Positions 1 to 6,168 of a stretch of 12,229 bases of DNA are shown in pieces. This DNA is from Pseudomonadota bacterium (GTDB lineage Bacteria; Pseudomonadota; Alphaproteobacteria; Acetobacterales; Acetobacteraceae). The position numbers and the translations under genes were made by a program. A model generated the notes under the pieces. It ran no database searches and was not told the origin of the DNA. It was given only the letters and a program-made list of their open reading frames with translations. Each line of letters starts with the position of its first letter. The first letter of the stretch is position 1. Location: NCBI GenBank assembly GCA_021815835.1, contig JAKAZN010000014.1:1-12229 (forward strand), read 5' to 3'.

Positions 1-1
1 C

Positions 2-463
2 TATGGCGTGGGCGGGGGCTGCGGGCTGGCGCTCGCCTGCGATTTCCGGGTCGGCGACGAAACCACCAGGATGGGCATCCCGGCGGCCAAGCGCGGCATC
101 GTCTATAGCGTGCTGGACAGCCAGAACCTGCTGCGCACCGTGGGTCTGCCGCGTGCCAAGCTGGTGCTCTATTCGGCCCGGCTGTTCCCGCTGCACGCCT
201 GCCGCGCGATGGGGCTGATCGACGAGGTGGGGGAAGACGGGGCGCTGGCCGCCGCGCGCCGCCTTGCACAGGAGCTCGCCGCCTGCGCGCCGCTGTCGCA
301 GCGCGGCGCGAAGCTCACCCTGGAGGCGCTGGCGCGCGAGGACGTGCCGGCCCGCCTGGGCGAGATCATGGCCGCCCAGAAGCGCGCCGCGGACAGCGAG
401 GATTACCGGGAGGCCACTGCGTCCTTCATCGAGAAGCGCCGCCCGGTCTTCCGGGGGCGCTGA
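2..463 (+). CDS. Enoyl-CoA hydratase/isomerase (crotonase) family protein, 3' part only
   Basis: The last 153 residues of a crotonase-fold protein; the start lies left of the window. The fragment opens with the oxyanion-hole segment YGVGGGCGLALACD (residues 1-14) and ends with the family-typical C-terminal helix ATASFIEKRRPVF. It also has the segment around RTVG and the MGLIDEV block that follow in crotonases. Family members bind acyl-CoA and stabilise an enolate, acting in fatty-acid or aromatic acid breakdown. Compared from memory with rat mitochondrial enoyl-CoA hydratase (GGGCELAMMCD, then QPEILLG), Glu144 is replaced by Gly (codon 23-25) and Glu164 by Ala (codon 83-85). Simple hydratase activity is therefore doubtful; an isomerase, lyase or other crotonase reaction is more likely. 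The family is certain, the substrate unknown. Its 3' end overlaps the opposite-strand SGNH gene by 61 bases. Confidence 0.9.
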   Translation, partial: YGVGGGCGLALACDFRVGDETTRMGIPAAKRGIVYSVLDSQNLLRTVGLPRAKLVLYSARLFPLHACRAMGLIDEVGEDGALAAARRLAQELAACAPLSQRGAKLTLEALAREDVPARLGEIMAAQKRAADSEDYREATASFIEKRRPVFRGR

Positions 464-1539
464 GCGGCCTCCCGCGTCCCGTCCCCCAGAAGCCGGGCGA
501 AATCGGCGCTGAACCGCCGCGCGCCTTCCGGGTTCAGATGCGAGAACCCATCGCCGAAATACCGGTCCGGCCAATGCGGCATGACCGGGCCCACCACCCG
601 GAACCCCGGGTCGCCTGCCGCCGCGTGGGCGAGATAGGCCGCGAATGCGCGCCGCACCGCCGGGCGCACTGCACGGAACGTCGCCGCGTTAACCGGCATG
701 GCGACGAAGTCCACGGGCACGCCGCGCGACCGCGCCAGCGCCAGCAGGGCGCGGAAATACCAGTCCAGCACCGGCAGCGGGCGGAATCGGCGGAGCGCGG
801 CGTCCTCCGCCACCGCCGACGAACCGGGCGCGGTGCCGAAGAAATACTGCCCCCGCGCGGCGAGCACCTGGCGCAGCCGCGCCCGGTTCTCCCACCAGCG
901 CAGGAACACGCCGCCGCGGATCAGCGGCGCGAAGGACAGCGTGGGGAAGCGCACCGCATACAGCGCCGCGCGCAGCCGTGCGGGCTCCCCCGGCGGCAGG
1001 CGCAGCCGCTCGATCGAGGGATCGCCCAGCCGCGCCGAAACCCGCCCGAGGCGGGCCACCCCGCGCGGACCGACGAAGCCGAAAGCGACGCTGCGTTCCC
1101 AGAACAGATCCGGCCGCGCGAAATGCGCCGGGCCGAACGAGAGGATGATCCGCCGCGGCGGATGCGGGCAGGCGAGCGCGCGGCGCAGCGCGGCATAGGC
1201 CTCGATCGACTCGCCGCCGCCGACGGCGAGGTTCACCACCCGGCCCGGCAGCCGCGCCGGCATCAGATCGACCGCGGCGCGCGAATCCCCAAGCACGATC
1301 GTATCGCCGAGGGCGCAGGCGGCGAGCATCCGCTCCTTGGCAAGCCAGGCGGGATATTCCGGGTCGCGGAACGCCAGCGGCATGAACGCGACCCAGAGCC
1401 AGGCAAGCAGGAACACCGCGCCCGCCGCGCCCGCCGCGCCGGCAAGATAGCGACCAGGGGACAACGACCCAGGGGACAACGACCCAGGGGACAACGACTC
1501 GGGAGACAGCGGATCAGAACCGGAAATAGAGGAACTCAC
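403..1539 (-). CDS. Membrane-anchored SGNH/DltD-like acyl-transfer protein
   Basis: A 378-residue protein with one N-terminal membrane segment (about 31-57) and a periplasmic-type SGNH-like domain. Visible motifs are LGDSRA (nucleophile Ser86), NLAVGGGE (103-110), ILSFGPAHF (132-140) and, near the end, FGDGFSHLNPEGA, giving His334 with Asp330. The Asp-His spacing (DxxxH) is one longer than the DxxH I expect in this family. Such proteins partner MBOAT acyltransferases (DltD, AlgX/AlgJ types) and pass an acyl group to a cell-surface acceptor, or help it across. I chose the GTG at 1539, preceded by a G-rich ribosome site (1544-1549). The frame stays open to 1902, but that part is the shadow of the MBOAT gene. 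This start overlaps the MBOAT stop by 26 bases. Residues 11-29 are a repeated SPGSL tract encoded by a 15-bp tandem repeat; TTG codons within or after it are alternative starts. The basic C-terminal tail runs into the convergent crotonase gene. Confidence 0.82.
   Translation of the reverse strand: MSSSISGSDPLSPESLSPGSLSPGSLSPGRYLAGAAGAAGAVFLLAWLWVAFMPLAFRDPEYPAWLAKERMLAACALGDTIVLGDSRAAVDLMPARLPGRVVNLAVGGGESIEAYAALRRALACPHPPRRIILSFGPAHFARPDLFWERSVAFGFVGPRGVARLGRVSARLGDPSIERLRLPPGEPARLRAALYAVRFPTLSFAPLIRGGVFLRWWENRARLRQVLAARGQYFFGTAPGSSAVAEDAALRRFRPLPVLDWYFRALLALARSRGVPVDFVAMPVNAATFRAVRPAVRRAFAAYLAHAAAGDPGFRVVGPVMPHWPDRYFGDGFSHLNPEGARRFSADFARLLGDGTREAAQRPRKTGRRFSMKDAVASR
1454..1513. repeat. 15-bp tandem repeat, three perfect copies plus one decayed copy
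   Basis: The + strand unit ccaggggacaacgac repeats perfectly at 1454-1468, 1469-1483 and 1484-1498, followed by a diverged copy at 1499-1513. Read on the - strand it encodes a Ser-Pro-Gly-Ser-Leu repeat at the very start of the SGNH gene, directly before its membrane segment. Because the unit is 15 bp, copy-number change would keep the frame and alter only the length of the N-terminal cytoplasmic stub. If translation starts downstream of it, the array would instead be a 5' leader. Confidence 0.9.
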
Positions 1540-3076
1540 TGGTCCCCCCGAGCGACAGCAGCCCCAGCGCCGCGGCCCCGCCGATCGCCAGCGCCCAGGG
1601 CAGGCTCGGCCGCCAGACCAGCCACGGCCACGGTCCGGCCCGCACCGGATCGAGCGCCGGGCCGACCGCGCGCATGATCTGCTGCGTATTGGGCGCGCCC
1701 CAGACGATGGCATAGAGCGCAGCGAACCACCCGACCGTCCGCGCCCCGCGCAGCAGCCCGCGCGCGGACAGCCCGGCCGGTATCCCAACCCCATGCAGTC
1801 CCGCCATCCCGCCCAGCATCTGCCCGGCCACCCCCAGGCTGGGCGCGCGGAACACCACCGCGCCCACCAGCACCGCGAGATAGGTAAGCGCGATCCAGCC
1901 AACCCGCGTCGCGCGTCCCTGAACCCGCCCCGGCGCCCCTCCGCGCGCGCCCTGGCGCGGGCCGAAGACCCGCCAGGCGTGATTGGCGATCAGATAGGCG
2001 GCGTGCAGCGCGCCAAAGACGACGAAGGTCAGCCCGCTGCCGTGCCAGATCCCCGCCAGGGTCATCGTGATCCCGATCGGAATCGCCACCATCGCCGCGA
2101 AGCCGCCGGCGGTCGCCTGCCCCGCGCGTCCCACCGCCCGCCCGCGCCCCGCGCGCGCCCGCGCGGCCCGCAGCGCCAGCGGGTTGAACAGATAGAGCGT
2201 GAGGTAGCGCGTCAACGTCATGTGCCAGCGTTGCCAGTACTCGATCACGCTCGCGGCCTTGTAGGGCGAATCGAAATTCAGCGGGAACCGCAGGTTGAAC
2301 ATGCGCGCCAGCCCGATCGCCATGTCGGAATAGCCTGAGAAATCGAAGTAGAGCTGCAACGAATAGCCGCACGCCGCGCGCCACGCCCCGAGCATCGCCA
2401 GCCCCTGCGCGTGACCGAACCCCGCCGCCACCACCGGCGCCAGCGGGTCGGCGAGCAAGGTCTTCTTGAGCAGCCCGATCGTGAAGATGCTCGCCCCGAT
2501 CGCGATATTGCGCGCCGAGACGCGCCAGGTCCCGGCCGCGGCGAATTGCGGCATGATCTCCCGGTGATGCAGGATCGGCCCGGCGATCAGATGCGGAAAG
2601 AAGGTGGCGAACAGCAGATACCCGCGCAGCCCGCGCTCGCGCACCGTGCCGGCGCGGCAGTCGATCAGGTAGCCGAGCTGGGTGAAGGTGAAGAAGCTGA
2701 TCCCGAGCGGCAACGCCGGGCGCGCCATCGCCGCGTCCGCCAGCCCGTGCAGATGCAGGAACCCAACCAGATCCGCCAGATACTTGTAATAGGCGAGCGC
2801 GCCGAGATCGCCCGCGATCGCGGCACACAGCAGCGCGGTCTGCGCCCGCGTGCGCCCCTCGCAGGCCAGGATCGCGCGCGCCAGCGCGTAGTTCCCGCCG
2901 ATCGAGGCGCCAAGCAGCACCAGGAAGGCCGGGTTCCACGCGCCGTAGAACACCAGCGAGGCGACGATCAGCACCCACGCCCCGGCGGCCGGCCCGCCCC
3001 GGCGCGCGGCGAAGGCCACGCAAGCGCGCGCGGCCGGCAGGAAGCCCAGCAGGAAGACGGCGGAGTTGAACAGCAC
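1514..3076 (-). CDS. MBOAT-family membrane O-acyltransferase (DltB/AlgI-like)
   Basis: A 520-residue polytopic membrane protein of the MBOAT family, which moves acyl groups from a carrier to an acceptor through a membrane-embedded funnel. The N-terminus MLFNSAVFLLGFLP is the classic start of DltB/AlgI/PatA proteins. Then come LPLGISFFTFTQLGYLID (122-139), FFPHLIAGPILH (159-170), YFDFSGYSDMAIGLARMF (243-260), WQRWHMTLTRYL (281-292) and GIWHGSGLTFVVFGALH (342-358). His285 and His345 are the two conserved family histidines, the second being the proposed catalytic one. An Ala/Arg/Gly-rich loop (about 301-325) separates them. The start is GTG at 3076, three bases after the ACP stop, with no clear Shine-Dalgarno, so coupled translation is likely. 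Its neighbours, an ACP upstream and an SGNH protein downstream, point to a DltB-like role using an ACP thioester. The acyl group and acceptor cannot be read from the sequence. Confidence 0.95.
   Translation of the reverse strand: MLFNSAVFLLGFLPAARACVAFAARRGGPAAGAWVLIVASLVFYGAWNPAFLVLLGASIGGNYALARAILACEGRTRAQTALLCAAIAGDLGALAYYKYLADLVGFLHLHGLADAAMARPALPLGISFFTFTQLGYLIDCRAGTVRERGLRGYLLFATFFPHLIAGPILHHREIMPQFAAAGTWRVSARNIAIGASIFTIGLLKKTLLADPLAPVVAAGFGHAQGLAMLGAWRAACGYSLQLYFDFSGYSDMAIGLARMFNLRFPLNFDSPYKAASVIEYWQRWHMTLTRYLTLYLFNPLALRAARARAGRGRAVGRAGQATAGGFAAMVAIPIGITMTLAGIWHGSGLTFVVFGALHAAYLIANHAWRVFGPRQGARGGAPGRVQGRATRVGWIALTYLAVLVGAVVFRAPSLGVAGQMLGGMAGLHGVGIPAGLSARGLLRGARTVGWFAALYAIVWGAPNTQQIMRAVGPALDPVRAGPWPWLVWRPSLPWALAIGGAAALGLLSLGGTSEFLYFRF
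1544..1549 (-). promoter_or_regulatory. Ribosome binding site deciding the SGNH gene start
   Basis: A run of six G residues on the - strand lies four bases before the GTG at 1539, inside the end of the MBOAT gene. It is the only purine-rich site near the join, which is why this GTG is preferred over the TTG codons in the repeat. The site is weak and translational coupling to the MBOAT gene probably contributes. Confidence 0.45.
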
Positions 3077-3079
3077 GGG

Positions 3080-3343
3080 TCAAAAGCGGCGCCGCTTCGC
3101 CTCGATCAGGCGGACCAGATCGCTGACCCGGCGCAGCGCCTCGATCTCGGTCGTGCGGAAGGTGATGCCGAAGCGGCATTCGGCTTCCACGACCAGCGCG
3201 ATATGGGCCATGGAATCCCAGCCCGGCACGTCCGCGGCGACGGTGTCGGGGCTGATCGCGAGGTCCGGATCGTCCAGGACCGCGCGGAGGATGTCCGTCA
3301 CTTCGTCGAGGACGGAGCCGGTCGCGAGCGGGGCGAGGATCAA
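3080..3343 (-). CDS. Acyl carrier protein (DltC-like position)
   Basis: An 87-residue acyl carrier protein. The phosphopantetheine site is GWDSMAHIALVVEAE, with Ser44 in the DSM motif at the start of acidic helix II; the size and the preceding acidic stretch (LDDPDLAI) also fit. It would carry an acyl thioester on a 4'-phosphopantetheine arm in the cytoplasm. It lies directly before the MBOAT gene (3-base gap), so it is more likely a dedicated donor, like DltC, than the housekeeping fatty-acid ACP. The start codon is TTG at 3343, supported by a good AGGAG at 3351-3355; no ATG exists near the ACP N-terminus. The C-terminus ends in a basic KRRRF tail. No adenylating ligase or phosphopantetheinyl transferase lies in the window, so the loading route is unknown. 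Confidence 0.93.
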   Translation of the reverse strand: MILAPLATGSVLDEVTDILRAVLDDPDLAISPDTVAADVPGWDSMAHIALVVEAECRFGITFRTTEIEALRRVSDLVRLIEAKRRRF

Positions 3344-3350
3344 TTTGCGT

Positions 3351-3355
3351 CTCCT
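3351..3355 (-). promoter_or_regulatory. Shine-Dalgarno site for the TTG-started ACP gene
   Basis: AGGAG on the - strand, seven bases before the TTG at 3343. It is a near-ideal site and is the reason for accepting TTG as the start. Confidence 0.7.
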
Positions 3356-3383
3356 GGCGGGATCGGGCCGCGAGAAGACACCG

Positions 3384-3401
3384 GAAGTCTCTACGAAGTC
3401 T
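3384..3401 (-). promoter_or_regulatory. Paired AGACTTC heptamers upstream of the ACP gene (candidate operator)
   Basis: On the - strand, AGACTTC occurs twice, separated by four bases, so the repeat period is 11 bp, one helical turn. The pair lies 40-58 bases before the ACP start, in the only moderately AT-rich patch of the 77-base GMC-ACP gap. Tandem heptamers at 11-bp spacing are how PhoB/OmpR-type response regulators bind DNA. Whether this pair is bound by any regulator is inference. Confidence 0.3.
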
Positions 3402-3420
3402 TAATCGGAGCCCGCCCCGC

Positions 3421-5022
3421 TCAGCCGGCGGCGTCCTCCAGCACCATCGCGGCCGCCTTCTCGCCGATCATGATCGCCGGCGCATTCGTGTTGCCCGAGG
3501 TCAGGGTCGGCATGATCGAGGCATCCGCCACCCGCAGGCCGGCGATCCCGTGCACCCGTAATCTTGCATCGACCACCGCCATCGGATCGCCGCCCATCCG
3601 GCAGGTGCCCACCGGATGATAGGTCGTCTCCGCCGCGCCCCGGACCCAGTCCAGGATCGCCGCGTCGGTGGTCCGTTCCGGCCCCGGCGCGATCTCGGTC
3701 ACCAGCAGCTTCGCCATGGCGGGCGCGGTCATCACCGCGCGGGCGATGCGGACCGCGCGGGCGGTGATTTCGGCGTCGATCGGGGCCGAGAGGAAGTTGA
3801 AGCGGATCTCCGGCGGCCGGCGCGGATCGGATGCGACGATATGAACGTGCCCCTTGCTCTCGGGACGCATCGGATGTGCGTAGCAGGTCAGCCCCGACTG
3901 GCGTGAAAGCCGCGGCCCGCGCGGTCCCGGCTCGGTCAGCATCGGCACCCAGCCGAGCAGCACGTCCGGCGCCGCCAGCCCCTCGCGGGAACGGACGAAG
4001 GCGCGCATCGGCGCCGCGACCATGTTGAGCAGGCTCGGGCGGAACAGCGCATGGCGCAGCGCCTGGCCGATCATCCGCGCGCCGCGCGCGCGGTCGTTGA
4101 AGGTGTATCCCGGCGCGCCGATCGCCCAGCGCGTGCGGGGCGCGTAATGATCGCGCAGGTTCTCCCCCACCCCCGGCAGCGCGTGACGCACCGCGATCCC
4201 TAGCGCGGCCAGCCGCTCCGGCGCGCCGATGCCCGAGAGCTCCAGCAACTGCGGGGAATTGATGGTGCCGCCGCACAGCACGACCTCCCGCCCGGCGCGC
4301 GCCTCGCGCGCTCCGCCCGGCACCGCGTAGCGCACGCCGGCGCAGCGACCGCCGTCGAACACCAGCGCCTCGGCCAGCGCGCGCGTTTCGATATGCAGAT
4401 TGGGACGCCGGCGGATCGGGTCGAGGTAGCAGCGCGCGGTGCTCATGCGCCGCCCGGCGGCGATCGTCGCCTGACTCATGGCGATGCCGTCCTGCGTGGC
4501 GCCGTTATAGTCGGGGTTGTGGGCGATCCCTCGCTGCGCGGCGGCCTCGATCAGCAGGGCGAACAGCGGATCGCGTGGCGGCGGGTCGGTCACGCGCAGC
4601 GGCCCGTCACGGCCGCGGAATGCATCGTCGCCGACCGCGGTGCTTTCCATGCGCTTGAAGAAGGGCAGCACGTCGGCGTAGCTCCAGCCGCGATTGCCCA
4701 TTTGCGCCCAGGTGTCGAAATCCTGCGCCTGGCCGCGCACGAAGGCCATGCCGTTGATCGCGCTCGATCCGCCGAGCAGCCGGCCGCGCGGCACCGGGAT
4801 CGCGCGACCGTTCGTGGCGGCCTCCGGCTCGGCGCTGTAGAGCCAGTTCACGGCGGGATTGGTGATCATGCGCGCGAAGCCGATCGGCACGCGCGTCCAG
4901 GGGTGGTCGGCGGGGCCGGCTTCCAGCAACAGGACGGTGGTGCGGGGATCCGCCGACAGCCGGTGCGCCACGACCGCGCCGGCCGATCCGGCGCCGATGA
5001 CGATATAATCGTAGCTCTGCAT
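3421..5022 (-). CDS. GMC-family FAD-dependent oxidoreductase (choline dehydrogenase-like)
   Basis: A 533-residue glucose-methanol-choline oxidoreductase, a typical full length. The N-terminal FAD-binding motif is YIVIGAGSAGAVVAHRLS (6-23), with Glu35 in LLLEAG ready to bind the adenosine ribose. GMC signature 1 is GRLLGGSSAINGMAFVRG (80-97) and signature 2 lies around GGTINSPQLLELSGIG (251-266). The active-site pair is His469 in YHPVGTCRMGG and Asn511 in SGNTNAP, the His/Asn arrangement of choline dehydrogenases rather than the His/His of glucose oxidase. It should oxidise a primary or secondary alcohol to the carbonyl, passing electrons to oxygen or a membrane acceptor; there is no signal peptide, so it is probably cytoplasmic. 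The ATG at 5022 follows a GGGGGA ribosome site. It sits between prs (61-base gap) and the ACP gene (77-base gap). No betaine genes are nearby, so choline as substrate is unsupported. Confidence 0.94.
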   Translation of the reverse strand: MQSYDYIVIGAGSAGAVVAHRLSADPRTTVLLLEAGPADHPWTRVPIGFARMITNPAVNWLYSAEPEAATNGRAIPVPRGRLLGGSSAINGMAFVRGQAQDFDTWAQMGNRGWSYADVLPFFKRMESTAVGDDAFRGRDGPLRVTDPPPRDPLFALLIEAAAQRGIAHNPDYNGATQDGIAMSQATIAAGRRMSTARCYLDPIRRRPNLHIETRALAEALVFDGGRCAGVRYAVPGGAREARAGREVVLCGGTINSPQLLELSGIGAPERLAALGIAVRHALPGVGENLRDHYAPRTRWAIGAPGYTFNDRARGARMIGQALRHALFRPSLLNMVAAPMRAFVRSREGLAAPDVLLGWVPMLTEPGPRGPRLSRQSGLTCYAHPMRPESKGHVHIVASDPRRPPEIRFNFLSAPIDAEITARAVRIARAVMTAPAMAKLLVTEIAPGPERTTDAAILDWVRGAAETTYHPVGTCRMGGDPMAVVDARLRVHGIAGLRVADASIMPTLTSGNTNAPAIMIGEKAAAMVLEDAAG

Positions 5023-5083
5023 CGGCGTTTCCCCCGGGGCGCGGACCAGCCTCGCGCCCGTTTCGGGCCGAGCCTCGCCCTTA

Positions 5084-6016
5084 TCAGTCGAACAGCGAGC
5101 TCACCGAGGTTTCGTCGCTGATCCGCCGCATCGCTTCCGCCAGCAGCGGCGCGATGGTCAATTGCCGCACGTTATGCGCGAGCCGCACCGCCTCGGTCGC
5201 GCCGATCGAATCCGTGGTCGTCAGCATCTCGATCGGCGAGGACGCGACGCGCGCCACCGCGCCACCCGACAGCACCCCGTGCGTGACATAGACGCTCGCC
5301 GACCGCGCGCCCTGGCGGATCAGCGCTTCGGCGCCGTTGCACAGCGTGCCGCCGGAATCGACGATGTCGTCGATCAGGATGCAGTCGCGGCCTTCCACAT
5401 CGCCGATCACGTTCATCACCTCCGACACCCCCGCCCGCTCGCGCCGCTTGTCGATGATCGCCAGATCGCAATTGAGCCGCGTCGCGATCGCGCGCGCGCG
5501 GAGCACGCCGCCCACGTCGGGCGAGACGATCATCAGGTCCCGCCCGGCGTAGCGTTCCTTGATGTCGCGTGAGAACAGCGGCGCGGCGTAGAGATTATCC
5601 ACCGGAATATCGAAGAACCCCTGGATCTGGTCGGCGTGCAGATCCATCGTCAGCACCCGGTTGGCGCCGGCTTCGGTGATCAGATTGGCCACCAGCTTGG
5701 CGGAAATCGGCGTGCGCGAGCCGGATTTCCGATCTTGCCGCGCATAGCCGAAATAGGGAATCACCGCTGTCACCCGCCGCGCCGAAGCCCGCCGCAGCGC
5801 ATCCAGCGCGATCAGCAGCTCCATCAGGTTGTCGTTGGCGGGGTAGGAGGTCGATTGGATCACGAACACGTCCTCGCCGCGGACGTTCTCGTGGATCTCG
5901 ACGAATACTTCCATATCCGCGAAGCGGCGGACGGAAGCGCGGGTCAGCGGCAGATTGAGCACGGCGGCCACCGCCTCGGCCAGCGGACGGTTGCTGTTGC
6001 AAGCGACGATCTTCAT
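5084..6016 (-). CDS. prs: Ribose-phosphate pyrophosphokinase (PRPP synthetase)
   Basis: A full-length 310-residue class I PRPP synthetase, which makes phosphoribosyl pyrophosphate from ribose 5-phosphate and ATP for purine, pyrimidine, His, Trp and NAD synthesis in the cytoplasm. Diagnostic stretches are [20 protein letters not shown] (88-107), the divalent-cation/PRPP signature [17 protein letters not shown] (125-141), the flexible-loop region KRRERAG (190-196) and the ribose-phosphate-binding loop [12 protein letters not shown] (213-224). The conserved opening with [14 protein letters not shown] and NDNLMELL is intact. The start is ATG at 6016 ([17 protein letters not shown]), with only a poor Shine-Dalgarno. 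It lies 152 bases downstream of the protease gene, a gap containing a 12-bp tandem repeat, so it probably has its own promoter. Nothing in the protein is unusual. Confidence 0.98.
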   Translation of the reverse strand: MKIVACNSNRPLAEAVAAVLNLPLTRASVRRFADMEVFVEIHENVRGEDVFVIQSTSYPANDNLMELLIALDALRRASARRVTAVIPYFGYARQDRKSGSRTPISAKLVANLITEAGANRVLTMDLHADQIQGFFDIPVDNLYAAPLFSRDIKERYAGRDLMIVSPDVGGVLRARAIATRLNCDLAIIDKRRERAGVSEVMNVIGDVEGRDCILIDDIVDSGGTLCNGAEALIRQGARSASVYVTHGVLSGGAVARVASSPIEMLTTTDSIGATEAVRLAHNVRQLTIAPLLAEAMRRISDETSVSSLFD

Positions 6017-6112
6017 GGCGGGGCCATCCAGATGGGGGCAGGTGCGGCGGCGCGGGGCCGGAATCCGCCGACCGCCGGGCTTCTAGCAACCGCTCCGTGA
6101 CGTGTCCATGAA

Positions 6113-6160
6113 CCTTGCCCGGGACTTTGCCCCGGACCTTGCCCCGGACCTTGCCCTTGG
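6113..6160. repeat. 12-bp tandem repeat upstream of prs
   Basis: Four successive 12-bp units on the + strand (6113-6124, 6125-6136, 6137-6148, 6149-6160) match the consensus ccttgccccgga, the inner two most closely. They fill much of the 152-base gap between the protease stop and the prs start, beginning 97 bases before prs. The rest of the gap holds a TTGCTAGAA string (- strand, about 6083-6091) that could be a -10 region, without a convincing -35. Confidence 0.8.
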
Positions 6161-6168
6161 GGGGCCGA

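Noticed and set aside
1454..1513. CRISPR-like array
   Set aside because: The units are head-to-tail with no spacers; it is a coding minisatellite.
538..1677. A 379-codon + strand frame across the SGNH gene
   Set aside because: Antisense shadow; the - strand frame carries the GDSRA and HLNPEG motifs and a membrane segment.
1540..1902. Upstream extension of the SGNH frame
   Set aside because: It lies inside the MBOAT coding region and reads as Cys/Trp/Gly/Arg-rich shadow peptide; the GTG at 1539 with a G-rich ribosome site is the better start.
1536..3179. A 547-codon - strand frame overlapping the MBOAT gene in another phase
   Set aside because: Its product is Arg/Ala/Gly-rich without hydrophobic segments, while the other phase gives a clean MBOAT protein.
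2411..3619. A 402-codon + strand frame across the MBOAT, ACP and GMC ends
   Set aside because: Antisense shadow of three genes with clear family motifs; product is Arg/Gln/Gly-rich.
5051..5070. GCCCG-TTT-CGGGC hairpin after prs as a terminator
   Set aside because: The stem is only five pairs and no T-run follows on the - strand; such short hairpins are common in GC-rich DNA.
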